Part shown: positions 44,121 to 53,276 of the stretch, piece by piece | Position numbering within the stretch: the first letter of the stretch is position 1 | How the letters are laid out: each line of letters opens with the position of its first letter | Assembly: GCA_937139495.1 (NCBI GenBank) | Contig: CAKZQC010000014.1 | Coordinates: forward strand, 62,001-126,000 | Source of the DNA: an uncultured Saprospiraceae bacterium | GTDB taxonomy: Bacteria > Bacteroidota > Bacteroidia > Chitinophagales > Saprospiraceae | Length of the DNA: 64,000 nucleotides | Reading direction: 5' to 3' | Notes under the pieces: generated by a model | What the model saw: only the letters and a program-made list of their open reading frames with translations | Database searches by the model: none | What the model was told of the DNA's origin: nothing | Translations under genes and position numbers: made by a program

Positions 44121-45116
44121 ATGACACCAGAGATAAAAGAAGCCAATGCCTTGGTAGCAGAAATCGCCAAGCTTTCCAAAAATAATCCTAACGCAACTGC
44201 CGAACTCGAAAAGCAGCGTCAGCGTCTAGCGGTTTTACTCGCTAGTTTTGGGCAAACTACACAAAAAAATGCCGTAAATATTGCTCAAGAGTTGGTACCA
44301 CCGCCACCACTGGCTTCAGAAGTAGAAGAGCGTAGAAAAGCGAGAGCATTGCTAGACGACTTTACTAATAATCCAGATATTAAAGGTGTTTATGACGATG
44401 TGTCGAAGCAAGCTTTGATTGCTGGGCTAACAGAACGAATCAATAACCCAGAGGCAGTAGATCAAGATTCTTTGAATTTGTGCGGTCCAGCAGCTTATGC
44501 TGTGATGTGGGCGAAGCACGATCCAGAAGGGTACACCAAAGCTGTTCTTGATTTGTATCAAAAGGGGCAGTACACTTACAATGGTAAAAAGATAAAAGCA
44601 AATAAAGATACTTTTGAACAAGAAGTAACTTCAGGCATGAATGCTGTCGATTGGGTATTGTTGCCAGCTATTCGCCACAGTGAGAATACTTTTTTGGATT
44701 ATGATCCTGAGAGAGATAGAGGTGCCTCTGCTTTCACTACTCCATGGGAAGTGGCTGCTTGGGTCGGTAATATTGTAGGAGTAGATCAGAATAAGGATAG
44801 TTCGCCTACTATCGAGAAAGTCAATGCAGCGATTGATAATAATCAAACCGTATTGGTATTGGTTGATTGGGGGCAGTTGAGCAAAAACCTTTCGAAGAAA
44901 GGAGCCAAGCAAGAAAGTAAGCCAGAAAGCTGGATTAATGCGATGACAGGGAATCATTATGTTATTATCAAAGATAAAATCATAGATATGCCTGATGACC
45001 AGATCCAAATAAAAGTATGGACATGGGGTGATAGTACTCGTTATGCACCTGTTATCAATAAGGATCGATTTGGCGAAGCCTTCAAAACGTCTTTCATCGC
45101 TACAGATACGGATTAA
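44121..45116 (+). CDS. Papain-like cysteine peptidase-like protein, candidate effector
   Basis: A 331-residue protein with no signal peptide. Residues 1-70 are helical with a PPPP linker. The catalytic-like region starts with SLNLCGPAAYAVMWAKHDPEGY; Cys121 in NLCGPAA sits at a helix start as in papain and C39-like folds. His279 in MTGNHYVIIKDKI and Asp304 in VWTWGDSTRY have the order and spacing of a Cys-His-Asp triad. NLCGPAA motifs of this kind occur in bacterial toxins and effectors as well as peptidases. The next gene overlaps its stop by 1 bp and encodes a small membrane protein, typical of an immunity partner. Activity and target are not known. Confidence 0.78.
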   Translation: MTPEIKEANALVAEIAKLSKNNPNATAELEKQRQRLAVLLASFGQTTQKNAVNIAQELVPPPPLASEVEERRKARALLDDFTNNPDIKGVYDDVSKQALIAGLTERINNPEAVDQDSLNLCGPAAYAVMWAKHDPEGYTKAVLDLYQKGQYTYNGKKIKANKDTFEQEVTSGMNAVDWVLLPAIRHSENTFLDYDPERDRGASAFTTPWEVAAWVGNIVGVDQNKDSSPTIEKVNAAIDNNQTVLVLVDWGQLSKNLSKKGAKQESKPESWINAMTGNHYVIIKDKIIDMPDDQIQIKVWTWGDSTRYAPVINKDRFGEAFKTSFIATDTD

Positions 45117-45583
45117 TGGAGTCTGCAAGGAACGAAAAAGCAACCTACGGCTATTATATTGCTTGGGCAATGATTTATGCGGCTACTGGTAGTATGCTAG
45201 CAGATGGTATAAAATCAGAAGGTGCTTTGCTAATGATAGGCGTCTATCTGATAGGGTTAATCGGTTTGTTTTTATTGCGAAGCGACTGGTGGTATAGATT
45301 GGTATTGGTGGGGATATTGTGGCTAGTATTTCTTTTGACATTTAGTGCCTATGCCAATATATTGAGACCGCTGATGCCGCTTGATAGTGGGCTAGAAGAT
45401 GGACATCCAATACCAGGTTATATAGCGATATACGAACAGTGTGCTGTGGGATTAGCTCTGTTAAGCGTACTTTTTTGTGCTTGGCAATTGCGTGCCTCGA
45501 AGGCTCCCGTTTGGCATCGACGGATTACTTTAGGTATTTGGGTAGTGCTGCTAGCAGGTATGGTACTGCTGTTTGGTGGATAA
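45116..45583 (+). CDS. Multi-pass membrane protein, candidate immunity protein
   Basis: A 155-residue membrane protein with four or five hydrophobic segments (YIAWAMIYAATGSMLA, ALLMIGVYLIGLIGLFLL, LVLVGILWLVFLLTFSAYA, ALLSVLFCAWQL, LGIWVVLLAGMVLLFG). No known family. Its ATG overlaps the stop of the papain-like gene (TAATG), so the two are translationally coupled. Small membrane proteins encoded right after an effector often protect the producer, which is the basis for this reading; a transporter role is equally possible. Its stop codon lies inside the short palindromic repeat at 45581-45624. Confidence 0.72.
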   Translation: MESARNEKATYGYYIAWAMIYAATGSMLADGIKSEGALLMIGVYLIGLIGLFLLRSDWWYRLVLVGILWLVFLLTFSAYANILRPLMPLDSGLEDGHPIPGYIAIYEQCAVGLALLSVLFCAWQLRASKAPVWHRRITLGIWVVLLAGMVLLFGG

Positions 45584-45624
45584 GAGCATATCTATTAGAA
45601 ACTATAATATTAGACACGCTCTAA
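45581..45624. repeat. Short palindromic repeat, TTAGAGC-type, copy 2
   Basis: TAAGAGCATATCTATTA at 45581-45597 and its near complement ending TAGACACGCTCTAA at 45624, around AACTATAAT. It closely matches 36905-36955. Confidence 0.55.
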
Positions 45625-45626
45625 CG

Positions 45627-45667
45627 AAAAAACTCCTTGCAACTTAATTGTTGCAAGGAGTTTTTTT
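45627..45667. terminator. Bidirectional terminator between the effector operon and lepA
   Basis: A perfect 17-bp stem (45627-45643 with 45650-45666) and a 6-nt loop, with A/T-runs on both sides. Confidence 0.88.
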
Positions 45668-45684
45668 ATACTTTATTGGATTTC

Positions 45685-47472
45685 TTAATCCAATTTCAAG
45701 ACATCTAAAAATGCTTTTTGAGGAACTTGAACGTTACCTACTTCACGCATTTTCTTTTTACCTTTTTTCTGCTTTTCGAGCAATTTACGCTTACGTGTAA
45801 TATCACCACCGTAGCACTTCGCCGTTACGTCTTTACGGAGTGCGGAGATGGTTTCTCTAGCTACGATTTTAGCTCCGATAGCTGCTTGTATCGCAATTTT
45901 AAATTGTTGTTTTGGCAAAATATCTTTTAGCTTGCTACACAATCTACGCCCAAATTGAGCAGCTTTGTCTTTGTGAATCAAACTAGAAAACGCATCGACA
46001 GCTTCTCCATTGAGTAGTACATCGAGTTTGACCAAATCTGATTGACGGTAGTCAATAGGGGTATAATCAAAGGAGGCATAACCTTTAGAGATAGTTTTCA
46101 ATTTATCATAAAAATCAAATACAATCTCTGCTAATGGCAACTCAAAGGTCAACTCTAGGCGAGAAGTAGTCAAATAAACTTGATTTTGGAGGATACCACG
46201 TTTTTCCATACACAACTTGATAATAGGACCAATGAAATCTGGCTTGGTAATAATTTGCGCACGAATATAAGGTTCTTCGACATAGTCCAAGACTGTAAAG
46301 TCAGGCAAGTCGTTAGGCGTGTTGATAATCATTTTTTCGCCCTTGCGTGTATAAGCAAAATAACTAACGTTCGGTACGGTAGTCAATACATTTTGGTCGT
46401 ATTCGCGCTCCAGACGCTCTTGGATAATCTCCAAGTGCAGCATACCTAAGAAACCACAACGGAAACCAAAACCTAATGCGACAGACGTTTCTGGTTGGAA
46501 AACGAGCGAAGCATCGTTGAGCTGCAATTTTTCGAGTGCATCACGCAAGTCTTCAAAATCTTCGTTCTCAATCGGGAACAGACCAGCAAAAACCATTGGT
46601 TTAACATCTTCAAAACCTTGAATGGCATTATCGCAAGGATTGTCTCGAAGTGTGATGGTATCACCTACTTTTATTTCTTTAGAACTTTTGGTACCCGTAA
46701 TAACGTAACCTACATCACCGGCTTTGACTTCTTTGAGCGGGTGTTGTTCCATTTTGAGTACTCCAATTTCGTTGGCAGTATGCTCTATTTGAGTATTGAA
46801 AAATATAATGTCATCGTTCTTTCTGAGCGTGCCATTTTTTACTCTATAATAAGCAATAACGCCACGGTATTTGTCAAACACAGAATCGAAAATCATGGCT
46901 TGTAGTGGTGCATCAACATCTCCTTTGGGAGCAGGAATACGCTCTACGATAGCACGGAATATTTCTGGAACGCCCATACCTGTTTTGCCCGAAGCCAATA
47001 GAATGTCTTCTCGCTCACAGGCTATCAAATCAATGACTTCTTCTGCCATCTCATCGACCATTGCCGAAGGCATATCCACTTTGTTGAGTACAGGGATAAT
47101 TTCCAAATCATGTTCCAACGCCAAATAAAGGTTAGAAATCGTTTGTGCTTGTACACCTTGGGTAGCATCTACCAAAAGTAGTACGCCCTCACAAGCAGCA
47201 ATGGAACGAGATACCTCATACGAGAAATCGACGTGACCAGGTGTGTCAATCAGATTAAAAATGTAATCTTGACCGTCTTGGTGGTATTCTAGTTGTATAG
47301 CGTGAGATTTGATGGTGATACCACGCTCACGCTCCAAATCCATGTTGTCAAGGGCTTGGTCTTGCATTTTGCGTTCTGATATAGTTTGGGTCATCTCCAG
47401 CATTCTATCTGCTAGGGTTGATTTACCATGGTCAATATGTGCAATAATGCAAAAATTTCTTATGTTTTTCAT
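45685..47472 (-). CDS. lepA: Elongation factor 4 (LepA) GTPase
   Basis: A 595-residue translational GTPase that back-translocates or rescues stalled ribosomes. The G domain begins with [22 protein letters not shown] (G1), then [10 protein letters not shown] (G2), [15 protein letters not shown] (G3), NKVDMP (G4) and SGKTGMG (G5). The LepA-specific C-terminal domain is present ([70 protein letters not shown]). Length matches the family. It ends at the shared terminator. It is monocistronic; the 257 bp upstream show no clear promoter box. Confidence 0.98.
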   Translation of the reverse strand: MKNIRNFCIIAHIDHGKSTLADRMLEMTQTISERKMQDQALDNMDLERERGITIKSHAIQLEYHQDGQDYIFNLIDTPGHVDFSYEVSRSIAACEGVLLLVDATQGVQAQTISNLYLALEHDLEIIPVLNKVDMPSAMVDEMAEEVIDLIACEREDILLASGKTGMGVPEIFRAIVERIPAPKGDVDAPLQAMIFDSVFDKYRGVIAYYRVKNGTLRKNDDIIFFNTQIEHTANEIGVLKMEQHPLKEVKAGDVGYVITGTKSSKEIKVGDTITLRDNPCDNAIQGFEDVKPMVFAGLFPIENEDFEDLRDALEKLQLNDASLVFQPETSVALGFGFRCGFLGMLHLEIIQERLEREYDQNVLTTVPNVSYFAYTRKGEKMIINTPNDLPDFTVLDYVEEPYIRAQIITKPDFIGPIIKLCMEKRGILQNQVYLTTSRLELTFELPLAEIVFDFYDKLKTISKGYASFDYTPIDYRQSDLVKLDVLLNGEAVDAFSSLIHKDKAAQFGRRLCSKLKDILPKQQFKIAIQAAIGAKIVARETISALRKDVTAKCYGGDITRKRKLLEKQKKGKKKMREVGNVQVPQKAFLDVLKLD

Positions 47473-47729
47473 GTACTTAGTTCTTCAGTTTTGGTGCAAA
47501 AGGCGAATAAAAATACGCTTATTTTGTCGTTCTTCCAAAGATTTGTTTTTATGAATTGCAGCAATAACATTTTTTATAAACAAGGACTGGATTTACGACC
47601 TGTTTATTTTCAACAATTAAGCCCATTAATTGTTAATTATTATAGATTCAAATACCTGTTTATTAGAAAAATAATACGACATTAGAGTACTTCAAACATT
47701 GCGATAAGCAATCAAAAATATAACTAAAT

Positions 47730-48305
47730 ATGAACACAGTAACTTGGCAAGATGCCTTGGAGCGTTTGCGCGTAGGCAACGAACGCTTTGTAGCGGACAA
47801 AGTAGATGGACAATTGCAAGATTCTCAGCGTAGAGAAACATTGACGGACGGACAGGATCCGTTTGCGATTATATTGAGCTGTGCAGACAGTAGGGTAGTT
47901 CCCGAATTTGCTTTTGATACAGGATTGGGCGAGCTGTTTGTGATACGAGTAGCAGGAAATGTAGCGAATGTTTCGACCATAGCGAGTATCGAATATGCTG
48001 TTGCAAACTTAGGGGTGCAGTTGATTTTGGTGATGGGACACGAAAGCTGCGGTGCTATTACGGCTGCTATAGATGGAGGTGATGCAGGCAAAAACCTTAA
48101 CCATTTATTGGAGCATATCAACCCAGCTATCGAAGCTGCTGCCACCAAATCAGTCAATACAGTAGTTAAAAAGAATGCACTGTTGACTGCCAAAGAGTTG
48201 GTCGCCAATTCTGAAATTATCAAAAATGCAGTGAAAAACAATAACGTCAAATTAAAATCGGCTTATTATAATTTAGGCTCTGGTGCCGTAGATTTTTTGG
48301 ACTAA
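47730..48305 (+). CDS. Beta-class carbonic anhydrase
   Basis: A 191-residue zinc enzyme that interconverts CO2 and bicarbonate. Zinc ligands are Cys51 (CADSRV), His104 and Cys107 (MGHESCGA); Asp53 and Arg55 form the conserved catalytic dyad. RVAGNVAN and FDTGLGELFVIR are family hallmarks. Length is typical of the short bacterial beta class. No signal peptide is evident, so it acts in the cytoplasm, perhaps supplying bicarbonate for carboxylases such as acetyl-CoA carboxylase. It is single, with a terminator at 48419-48452. Confidence 0.95.
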   Translation: MNTVTWQDALERLRVGNERFVADKVDGQLQDSQRRETLTDGQDPFAIILSCADSRVVPEFAFDTGLGELFVIRVAGNVANVSTIASIEYAVANLGVQLILVMGHESCGAITAAIDGGDAGKNLNHLLEHINPAIEAAATKSVNTVVKKNALLTAKELVANSEIIKNAVKNNNVKLKSAYYNLGSGAVDFLD

Positions 48306-48418
48306 AAGTGAATTTTAGATTTGGTTAGGTTGCTGTTATGAATATTTATTTGTGCAAACTGAATTAGTTTAGCTCAAAAGTGTTTTTTTAATAGCACTCA
48401 AAGTGAATTAATATTGTA

Positions 48419-48452
48419 GTGTGTTAGCAAATGAGCTAACGCACTTTTTTTT
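48419..48452 (+). terminator. Terminator after carbonic anhydrase
   Basis: Stem GTGTGTTAGC (48419-48428) with GCTAACGCAC (48435-48444), one wobble pair, followed by T8. Confidence 0.78.
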
Positions 48453-48480
48453 CGTTCACTAAATTTAAAAACAACAACCT

Positions 48481-49470
48481 ATGAATAATCTAAAAATAGT
48501 TCTCGTAGCCTTTTTGACTTTATCAATGTTATTGATTGGCTGTAAGAAAGATTCGGACACGGACAATACTGATAAGGAAAAAGAAGGAGAGGCGATTAGT
48601 AGCCTTTCTAGTTTTTGGCAAAGCCAAAAAGCCGCAAAACTACAAAAATTTACTGTTGACGCTAGTCAAACACAAACAGTGACAGGTAGCCAAGGGACAA
48701 AAGTAACGCTTTATGGCAATAGTTTTTATCTCAATAATAGTCCTGTAACAGGCATGATTGATATTGAACTAGTAGAGGCATATGATAAGGACGACATGAT
48801 ATTATTGGGACGAAATACAATGGGTAGAGACGAATTTGGCAATTATGCTCCGATGGTTTCGGCAGGTGAATTTTATTTCAATGCTTCGCAAAATGGACAA
48901 GCACTAGAGATAGGAGGTAGCAGACCTCAGATAAGTACCGCCCCGTTTAGTCGTAGTGATTTTAACACCAGCATGATACCGTTGATACTAGAAGCGGACG
49001 CAACGATGGGCGATTCTGTATGGGTTCCTATTGATAGTTTTATGAACGATTGTTCGGATTCTACTCAAGTTATGCTCGGACAAAGTACCTATTGCTTCGA
49101 GTTTGGCGATAACGCTAGCTGGACGAATTGTGATTATTTTCAGCGTTACAATGTTCCATTGACAGGTATGACCGTCAATTTGCCAGCGAGTTATACCAAT
49201 GCTAATACAAGTGTGCTAATCTCTTTTGATGGGCTCAATTTATTGACCAATTTGTACGAAAACAACGGAGCGTTTACATTAGGAAATGGATATACCGTGC
49301 CAATAGGACAGGCAATTAATCTGGTTGTTATTGCAGAACAAAACGGTATATTGGAGTATCATGTACAAGCCATAACAGTCGTTAATAATCAAATTATTAC
49401 TTTGACGAGTGCCGATTTGTTGGGGACTACGGCAGCTAACTTGCAGACGCAATTGAGCAATTTGCCATAA
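48481..49470 (+). CDS. Lipoprotein of unknown function
   Basis: A 329-residue lipoprotein: MNNLKIVLVAFLTLSMLLIGC with the Cys at residue 21. The mature part opens with an acidic KKDSDTDNTDKEKEGE spacer, then a domain with SQTQTVTGSQGTKVTLYGNSFYLNNSPVTGMIDIELVEAYDKDDMILLGR, typical of surface lipoproteins of Bacteroidota with a carboxypeptidase-regulatory or Ig-like beta fold. CSDSTQVMLGQSTYC and NCDYFQRYNVPL give two Cys pairs that may be disulfides. No recognised family name. It appears monocistronic, and is followed by a MITE-like element. Confidence 0.8.
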   Translation: MNNLKIVLVAFLTLSMLLIGCKKDSDTDNTDKEKEGEAISSLSSFWQSQKAAKLQKFTVDASQTQTVTGSQGTKVTLYGNSFYLNNSPVTGMIDIELVEAYDKDDMILLGRNTMGRDEFGNYAPMVSAGEFYFNASQNGQALEIGGSRPQISTAPFSRSDFNTSMIPLILEADATMGDSVWVPIDSFMNDCSDSTQVMLGQSTYCFEFGDNASWTNCDYFQRYNVPLTGMTVNLPASYTNANTSVLISFDGLNLLTNLYENNGAFTLGNGYTVPIGQAINLVVIAEQNGILEYHVQAITVVNNQIITLTSADLLGTTAANLQTQLSNLP

Positions 49471-49500
49471 AAAAAAGCAGATCCTAACGATAGAATAAAG

Positions 49501-49665
49501 TAAGTAAGTGGACAAAAATAATAAGGTATTTCAAATCTGTAATTTTTACGATTCTTATCGTCCTGTCCTCGCTAGATAGCCTTAGCTATCTAGCTGTGGG
49601 AGTCCTTAATAATCAAAAAAAAATAACGCACTTTTAAACACCCATTATTTGTGTCCACTTACTTA
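49501..49665. mobile_element. 165-bp MITE-like element with 14-bp perfect inverted ends
   Basis: Ends are TAAGTAAGTGGACA (49501-49514) and its exact complement (49652-49665); similarity continues inward to about 25 bp. The body contains a perfect 10-bp hairpin GCTAGATAGC/GCTATCTAGC (49571-49594) within a 35-nt segment absent from the second copy. A second, inverted copy lies at 54325-54452. No coding capacity and no clear target duplication. Confidence 0.7.
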
Positions 49666-49714
49666 GTAGCGTAATCAAAAAAATTAGTTCAAAATATAGA
49701 ATACGCATTCATAC

Positions 49715-49754
49715 AAAAAGGCAAACCTAACAATTAGTTAGGTTTGCCTTTTTT
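49715..49754. terminator. Bidirectional terminator ahead of cmk
   Basis: A perfect 17-bp stem (49715-49731 with 49737-49753), 5-nt loop and A/T-runs; it ends the cmk transcript on the minus strand. Confidence 0.85.
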
Positions 49755-49777
49755 ATTTGTGTCAACTACTCAAATTA

Positions 49778-50488
49778 CTAGACAGTTGCTTGTTTTTTCT
49801 TTTCGGCAATCAAATCTTTGGCGAGTTCGAGTGTGTATGCCAATTGCTCTTCGGGTGTGAGCAAGCTATTGTCAATCTCGATGGCATCTTCGGCTTGCAT
49901 GAGTGGGCTATCGGCACGAGTCGAGTCGATATGGTCACGTGTTTTGAGGTTTTCTGCTACCGCCTCAGCGGTAAAATCCTGTATGTTTTTGGATTGCAAT
50001 TCTTGTAGCCGTCTATTGGTGCGCTCTTCTATCGAAGCGGTCAAGAATAGTTTGAGTTCGGCATCTTTGAATACAACGGTACCAATGTCTCTACCGTCCA
50101 TGGCTATACCACCATTTTTGCCAATAGCTTGTTGAATTTTGACCAGCGTACGACGCACAGCAGAAACAGTAGCCACAGGGCTTACAAAATCCGACACTCT
50201 GAAGCTGCGAATTTCTTCTTCCACATCTATTCCGTTCAGAAAAGTATGGTTGTTGCCATCAATATTTCTAAATTCTATATAGATTTGTTCGTCCAATGCT
50301 TTTTGTACCGCCTCTTTGTCGTCTAGATCAATATTGTTGTCCAGAAAATAAAGCGTCACGGCACGATACATCGCTCCCGAATCAACATAAGCGTAATTTA
50401 GTTCTTTTGCCAAGGCTTTGGCTAAGGTACTTTTGCCACAAGCGGCAAAACCATCAACGGCAATCGTAATTTTTTTGGAAGTATTCAT
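49778..50488 (-). CDS. cmk: Cytidylate kinase
   Basis: A 236-residue (d)CMP kinase. The P-loop GFAACGKSTLAKALAKEL, then YVDSGAMYRAVTLYFLDN, the DGRDIGTVVFKDAELKLFLTAS lid region and the RDHIDSTRADSPLMQAEDAIEID nucleoside-binding region are classic. Length matches the family (about 225-240). It phosphorylates CMP and dCMP in pyrimidine salvage. ATG at 50486-50488. A Bacteroidota-type promoter lies just upstream. No rpsA is adjacent, unlike many Proteobacteria. Confidence 0.96.
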   Translation of the reverse strand: MNTSKKITIAVDGFAACGKSTLAKALAKELNYAYVDSGAMYRAVTLYFLDNNIDLDDKEAVQKALDEQIYIEFRNIDGNNHTFLNGIDVEEEIRSFRVSDFVSPVATVSAVRRTLVKIQQAIGKNGGIAMDGRDIGTVVFKDAELKLFLTASIEERTNRRLQELQSKNIQDFTAEAVAENLKTRDHIDSTRADSPLMQAEDAIEIDNSLLTPEEQLAYTLELAKDLIAEKKKQATV

Positions 50489-50537
50489 GAATGTTGCAAT
50501 AGAAAAGTAGCGAGATAAAAATGTTTCGTATTGCTCA

Positions 50538-50569
50538 CAAATTTACAACTTTAAAGACCAATTCTACAA
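50538..50569 (-). promoter_or_regulatory. Bacteroidota-type promoter for cmk
   Basis: On the minus strand TAAATTTG (complement of 50538-50545) is a perfect TAnnTTTG box; ATTG/TTG (complement of 50567-50569) lies 21 bp ahead. The cmk ATG is 50 bp downstream. Confidence 0.5.
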
Positions 50570-50624
50570 TTTTGAATGGAGCTTGTCCAAATTTTTATAA
50601 TTGATAACTAATCAAAAGGGAATT

Positions 50625-51632
50625 TTAACAGAACAAAAAAACACTAGAATCGAAGTCTAAACCTTGTGCCGTTACTTGTTTTTTGATGAAGGTTTGTTCT
50701 TGTTTTTGAGCGACTAGCAATAGTATTTGTGGCGTTTTGCCTTGTGGTAGGGCAGTTGTTGCCTGCATTTCTACACCATAAATATGTTTCCCTATCTTTT
50801 TGCTGTTATTACAAACCCAGCTAAAAGGAATGGAATGGGATTGTAATAGTTGTGCTACTTTTTTGCCTTTCTTGCCTGCACCCCAGATTACTAACGGACG
50901 ATTGTCATCGTAATCCAATTTTAGAAAATAGTCAACTTTGAGTTCCAAAAAACGATTATCAGCATAATTGCTGTCGTTCCTTGAGGTTCGAGTGCCATAG
51001 TCACGCCATTGGTGTAGCACTTGCATGCAAGGCAATACTTGCAGCCCAGCTTCCCGAAAACGGAAGCAAAGATCGTAATCTTCTGGATAGGTAGCGGGAT
51101 AGAATGCCTGAGCGGCTTCAAAATCTGCTCTATTCACCATCCAGCAAGGCGACGGAATAACACATTCTTTATAAATTTCTTCAAAACAGCTGCCTGTCGC
51201 AATCAACCCATTGAGCCAATCCTGATAGTTGCGATAGCCCTCGCCAATACCTGCTGCCGAAAAGTAATGCACTTGTCCAACGCTCAAATAACCGTTACCT
51301 GCTTTTTGGAGTGCCATTAACATGGTTTCTAGTCGTAATGGCATCATTTTGTCATCGGCGTCCATTCTAGTAATATAGTCGCCTTGACTTTGGCTGTAGC
51401 CCAATCTCAACGCCCCAATTATTCCTTTGTCTAGATTAGATTGGACTTGGATTCTTTTATCTTTTGCGGCATATTGCCGCAATATCGTTAAGCTATTGTC
51501 TGAGCTTTGATCATCAATTGCCAGCAATTCCCAATTCGTATAGGATTGGTTCAAAATACTATTTAAGCACTCTTCCAAATAAGGAAGTGCATTATAAACA
51601 GGCATAATGATGCTAATGAGTGGACTTGTCAT
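50625..51632 (-). CDS. Family 2 glycosyltransferase with C-terminal Rossmann-like domain
   Basis: A 335-residue protein from the ATG at 51630-51632 (MTSPLISIIMPVYN); the longer frame would need a TTG. Residues about 5-230 are a GT-A glycosyltransferase: PVYNALPYLEECLNSILNQSY, LAIDDQSSDNS, and TRMDADDKM, the DxD metal site, with the receiver region containing ATYPEDYDLCFR. The last 95 residues (RPLVIWGAGKKGKKVAQLLQSHSIPFSWVCNN) look like a small Rossmann fold. It probably adds a sugar to cell-surface glycans. Sugar unknown. Confidence 0.87.
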   Translation of the reverse strand: MTSPLISIIMPVYNALPYLEECLNSILNQSYTNWELLAIDDQSSDNSLTILRQYAAKDKRIQVQSNLDKGIIGALRLGYSQSQGDYITRMDADDKMMPLRLETMLMALQKAGNGYLSVGQVHYFSAAGIGEGYRNYQDWLNGLIATGSCFEEIYKECVIPSPCWMVNRADFEAAQAFYPATYPEDYDLCFRFREAGLQVLPCMQVLHQWRDYGTRTSRNDSNYADNRFLELKVDYFLKLDYDDNRPLVIWGAGKKGKKVAQLLQSHSIPFSWVCNNSKKIGKHIYGVEMQATTALPQGKTPQILLLVAQKQEQTFIKKQVTAQGLDFDSSVFLFC

Positions 51633-51788
51633 AAATGAAATGTAGCTTTTTGAAGGTGTTTTTTTCAAAATAAAATAAAAATGCCATTTTATGCTAAAAA
51701 TTAGAGATTAATATTTCTATATCTCAATATATAATTATATTATTGCAGGGCAGTAAAATTATATTTAACCTTTAAATTGAAACACAAA

Positions 51789-52277
51789 ATGAACACAGTA
51801 ATTAAAACCATGCTTATTGTATTAGTACTAATGGTATTCAATACAGAATCTGCACATGCTCGCAAACGAGGGTTTTTTAGTATTGGAGGAGAAGCCATCT
51901 CCAAAGTAGCTGATTTCCCTGATGAAGAAACCTATCAAATCGGTGATGGTAGCAACTTTGATGCAGGTTGTATCTACAAACAAACTTCTATTTTATTTAT
52001 TCCTGTTTGGAATTATGATGTCAAATGGTGTGGTTACGTCGAAGATGCAGCAGGCGAAGTAGGCTACGTAGAACTAACCAAAGAAGAATTGGACGTATTT
52101 GCAGAAGCGGCGGGCGTAACACTTCCTGCTGAACCTACTATTGGATTTTGGGACAAAATAGGCGGTAAGCTAGTCTTTTTGTTAGTTGTCGTTGCTTTCA
52201 TTGCTTATTCTATTCTATCGCCTGACGAAGACGAGGAAGAAGAGGTGGCAGCAGCAACAGACGAAACTAAAGCGTAG
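51789..52277 (+). CDS. Small secreted or membrane protein
   Basis: A 162-residue protein from the ATG at 51789 (the earlier TTG is rejected). Signal peptide MNTVIKTMLIVLVLMVFNTESAHA, a mature domain with ARKRGFFSIGGEAISKVADFPDEETYQIGDG and two Cys (FDAGCIYK, VKWCGYVE), then a transmembrane helix (LVFLLVVVAFIAYSIL) and an acidic tail (DEDEEEEVAAATDETKA). The topology would place the domain in the periplasm with a cytoplasmic tail. No recognised family. It ends before a shared terminator. Confidence 0.75.
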   Translation: MNTVIKTMLIVLVLMVFNTESAHARKRGFFSIGGEAISKVADFPDEETYQIGDGSNFDAGCIYKQTSILFIPVWNYDVKWCGYVEDAAGEVGYVELTKEELDVFAEAAGVTLPAEPTIGFWDKIGGKLVFLLVVVAFIAYSILSPDEDEEEEVAAATDETKA

Positions 52278-52299
52278 CGCATACCAGTTTGCAAGGATA

Positions 52300-52341
52300 A
52301 AAAAGGCAGCAACAAAATCGAAATTTTGTTGCTGCCTTTTT
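52300..52341. terminator. Bidirectional terminator between convergent genes
   Basis: A perfect 19-bp stem (52300-52318 with 52323-52341), 4-nt loop, with A/T-runs on each side. Confidence 0.88.
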
Positions 52342-52365
52342 CTATTGTGTGGTCTCCAGCCAGTT

Positions 52366-53097
52366 CTATTCAAAAACAATATTTGGTCTAATTTTACCTT
52401 TGTTTTTGTTGTAGAAATCATTGATGATTTTCACCGCCTCTTCTGGTGTATCTACCACTGGAATCAAGTCAATATCACCAGCACTAATAGTACCATGATC
52501 TTTTTCCATTGTTTGGCTAATCCAATCCACCATACCTTTCCAGTATTCGCTGCCCATGAGTATAATCGGAATGGCTTCTACTTTTTTGGTTTGCACCAAT
52601 GTCAGTACCTCAAAAAGCTCATCGAGTGTACCAAATCCACCAGGAAGTACTACAAATGCCTGAGCATATTTCACAAACATTACTTTTCGTACGAAAAAGT
52701 AGTTGAAATTAAATACTTTGTTGTTGTCGATATAAGGGTTGTAGCCTTGCTCAAAAGGCAAATCAATATTCAACCCTACAGAAGTACCTTCGCTTTCTTT
52801 GGCACCACGGTTGCCTGCCTCCATGATACCGGGACCGCCACCTGTGATGATACCATAACCCTCTTCGACAAGTGCCTTGGCTACATTGACAGCGAGTTGG
52901 TAGTATTTATTGTCAGGCTGCAAGCGAGCCGAACCAAAGATAGAAACACAAGGCTCTATTCTATTAAGACGTTCATATCCATCTACAAATTCTGCGATAA
53001 CCTTGAACATCGTCCAAGAGTTTTCACCCTTGAGTTCGCTCCATTTTTTCGATTCTTTCTTGAATTTGACAGGGACATTAGTTTTACCGTCACTCAT
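52366..53097 (-). CDS. LOG-family Rossmann-fold protein (TIGR00730-type)
   Basis: A 243-residue protein of the LOG/TIGR00730 family. Characteristic motifs are VSIFGSARLQPD, GYGIITGGGPGIMEAGNRGA and the PGGFGTLDE signature with its catalytic Glu. Family members hydrolyse nucleoside 5'-monophosphates to release the base (cytokinin-type riboside monophosphates in plants and some bacteria); older labels as lysine decarboxylase are wrong. The substrate here is unknown. It is monocistronic. The ATG is at 53095-53097. Confidence 0.9.
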   Translation of the reverse strand: MSDGKTNVPVKFKKESKKWSELKGENSWTMFKVIAEFVDGYERLNRIEPCVSIFGSARLQPDNKYYQLAVNVAKALVEEGYGIITGGGPGIMEAGNRGAKESEGTSVGLNIDLPFEQGYNPYIDNNKVFNFNYFFVRKVMFVKYAQAFVVLPGGFGTLDELFEVLTLVQTKKVEAIPIILMGSEYWKGMVDWISQTMEKDHGTISAGDIDLIPVVDTPEEAVKIINDFYNKNKGKIRPNIVFE

Positions 53098-53276
53098 ATT
53101 TATTGCATTATTTAAGTCATAAAAAACGCTATATCAATATTGCTGTACGAACAGCGAGGGAGTCTAGTCATAATTGGTATAGCCCCCAACAGAAGGTTGG
53201 GATTTTGAACCTGCAATTTAATGTTTTTTGTAGCAAAAAAAAGAAATTACCAATTAAAATGAATTGGAAGCAACAA

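Noticed and set aside
52186..53115. 309-codon plus-strand open frame
   Set aside because: Antisense to the LOG-family gene, with low-quality composition; the minus-strand frame has clear family motifs.
53140..53230. tRNA-like pattern (D-arm-like TAGTCATAATTGGTATAGC and an anticodon-like CCCAA/TTGGG stem)
   Set aside because: Position 33 would be A instead of T, no TTC-type T-loop is present, and the acceptor ends do not pair. Probably chance.
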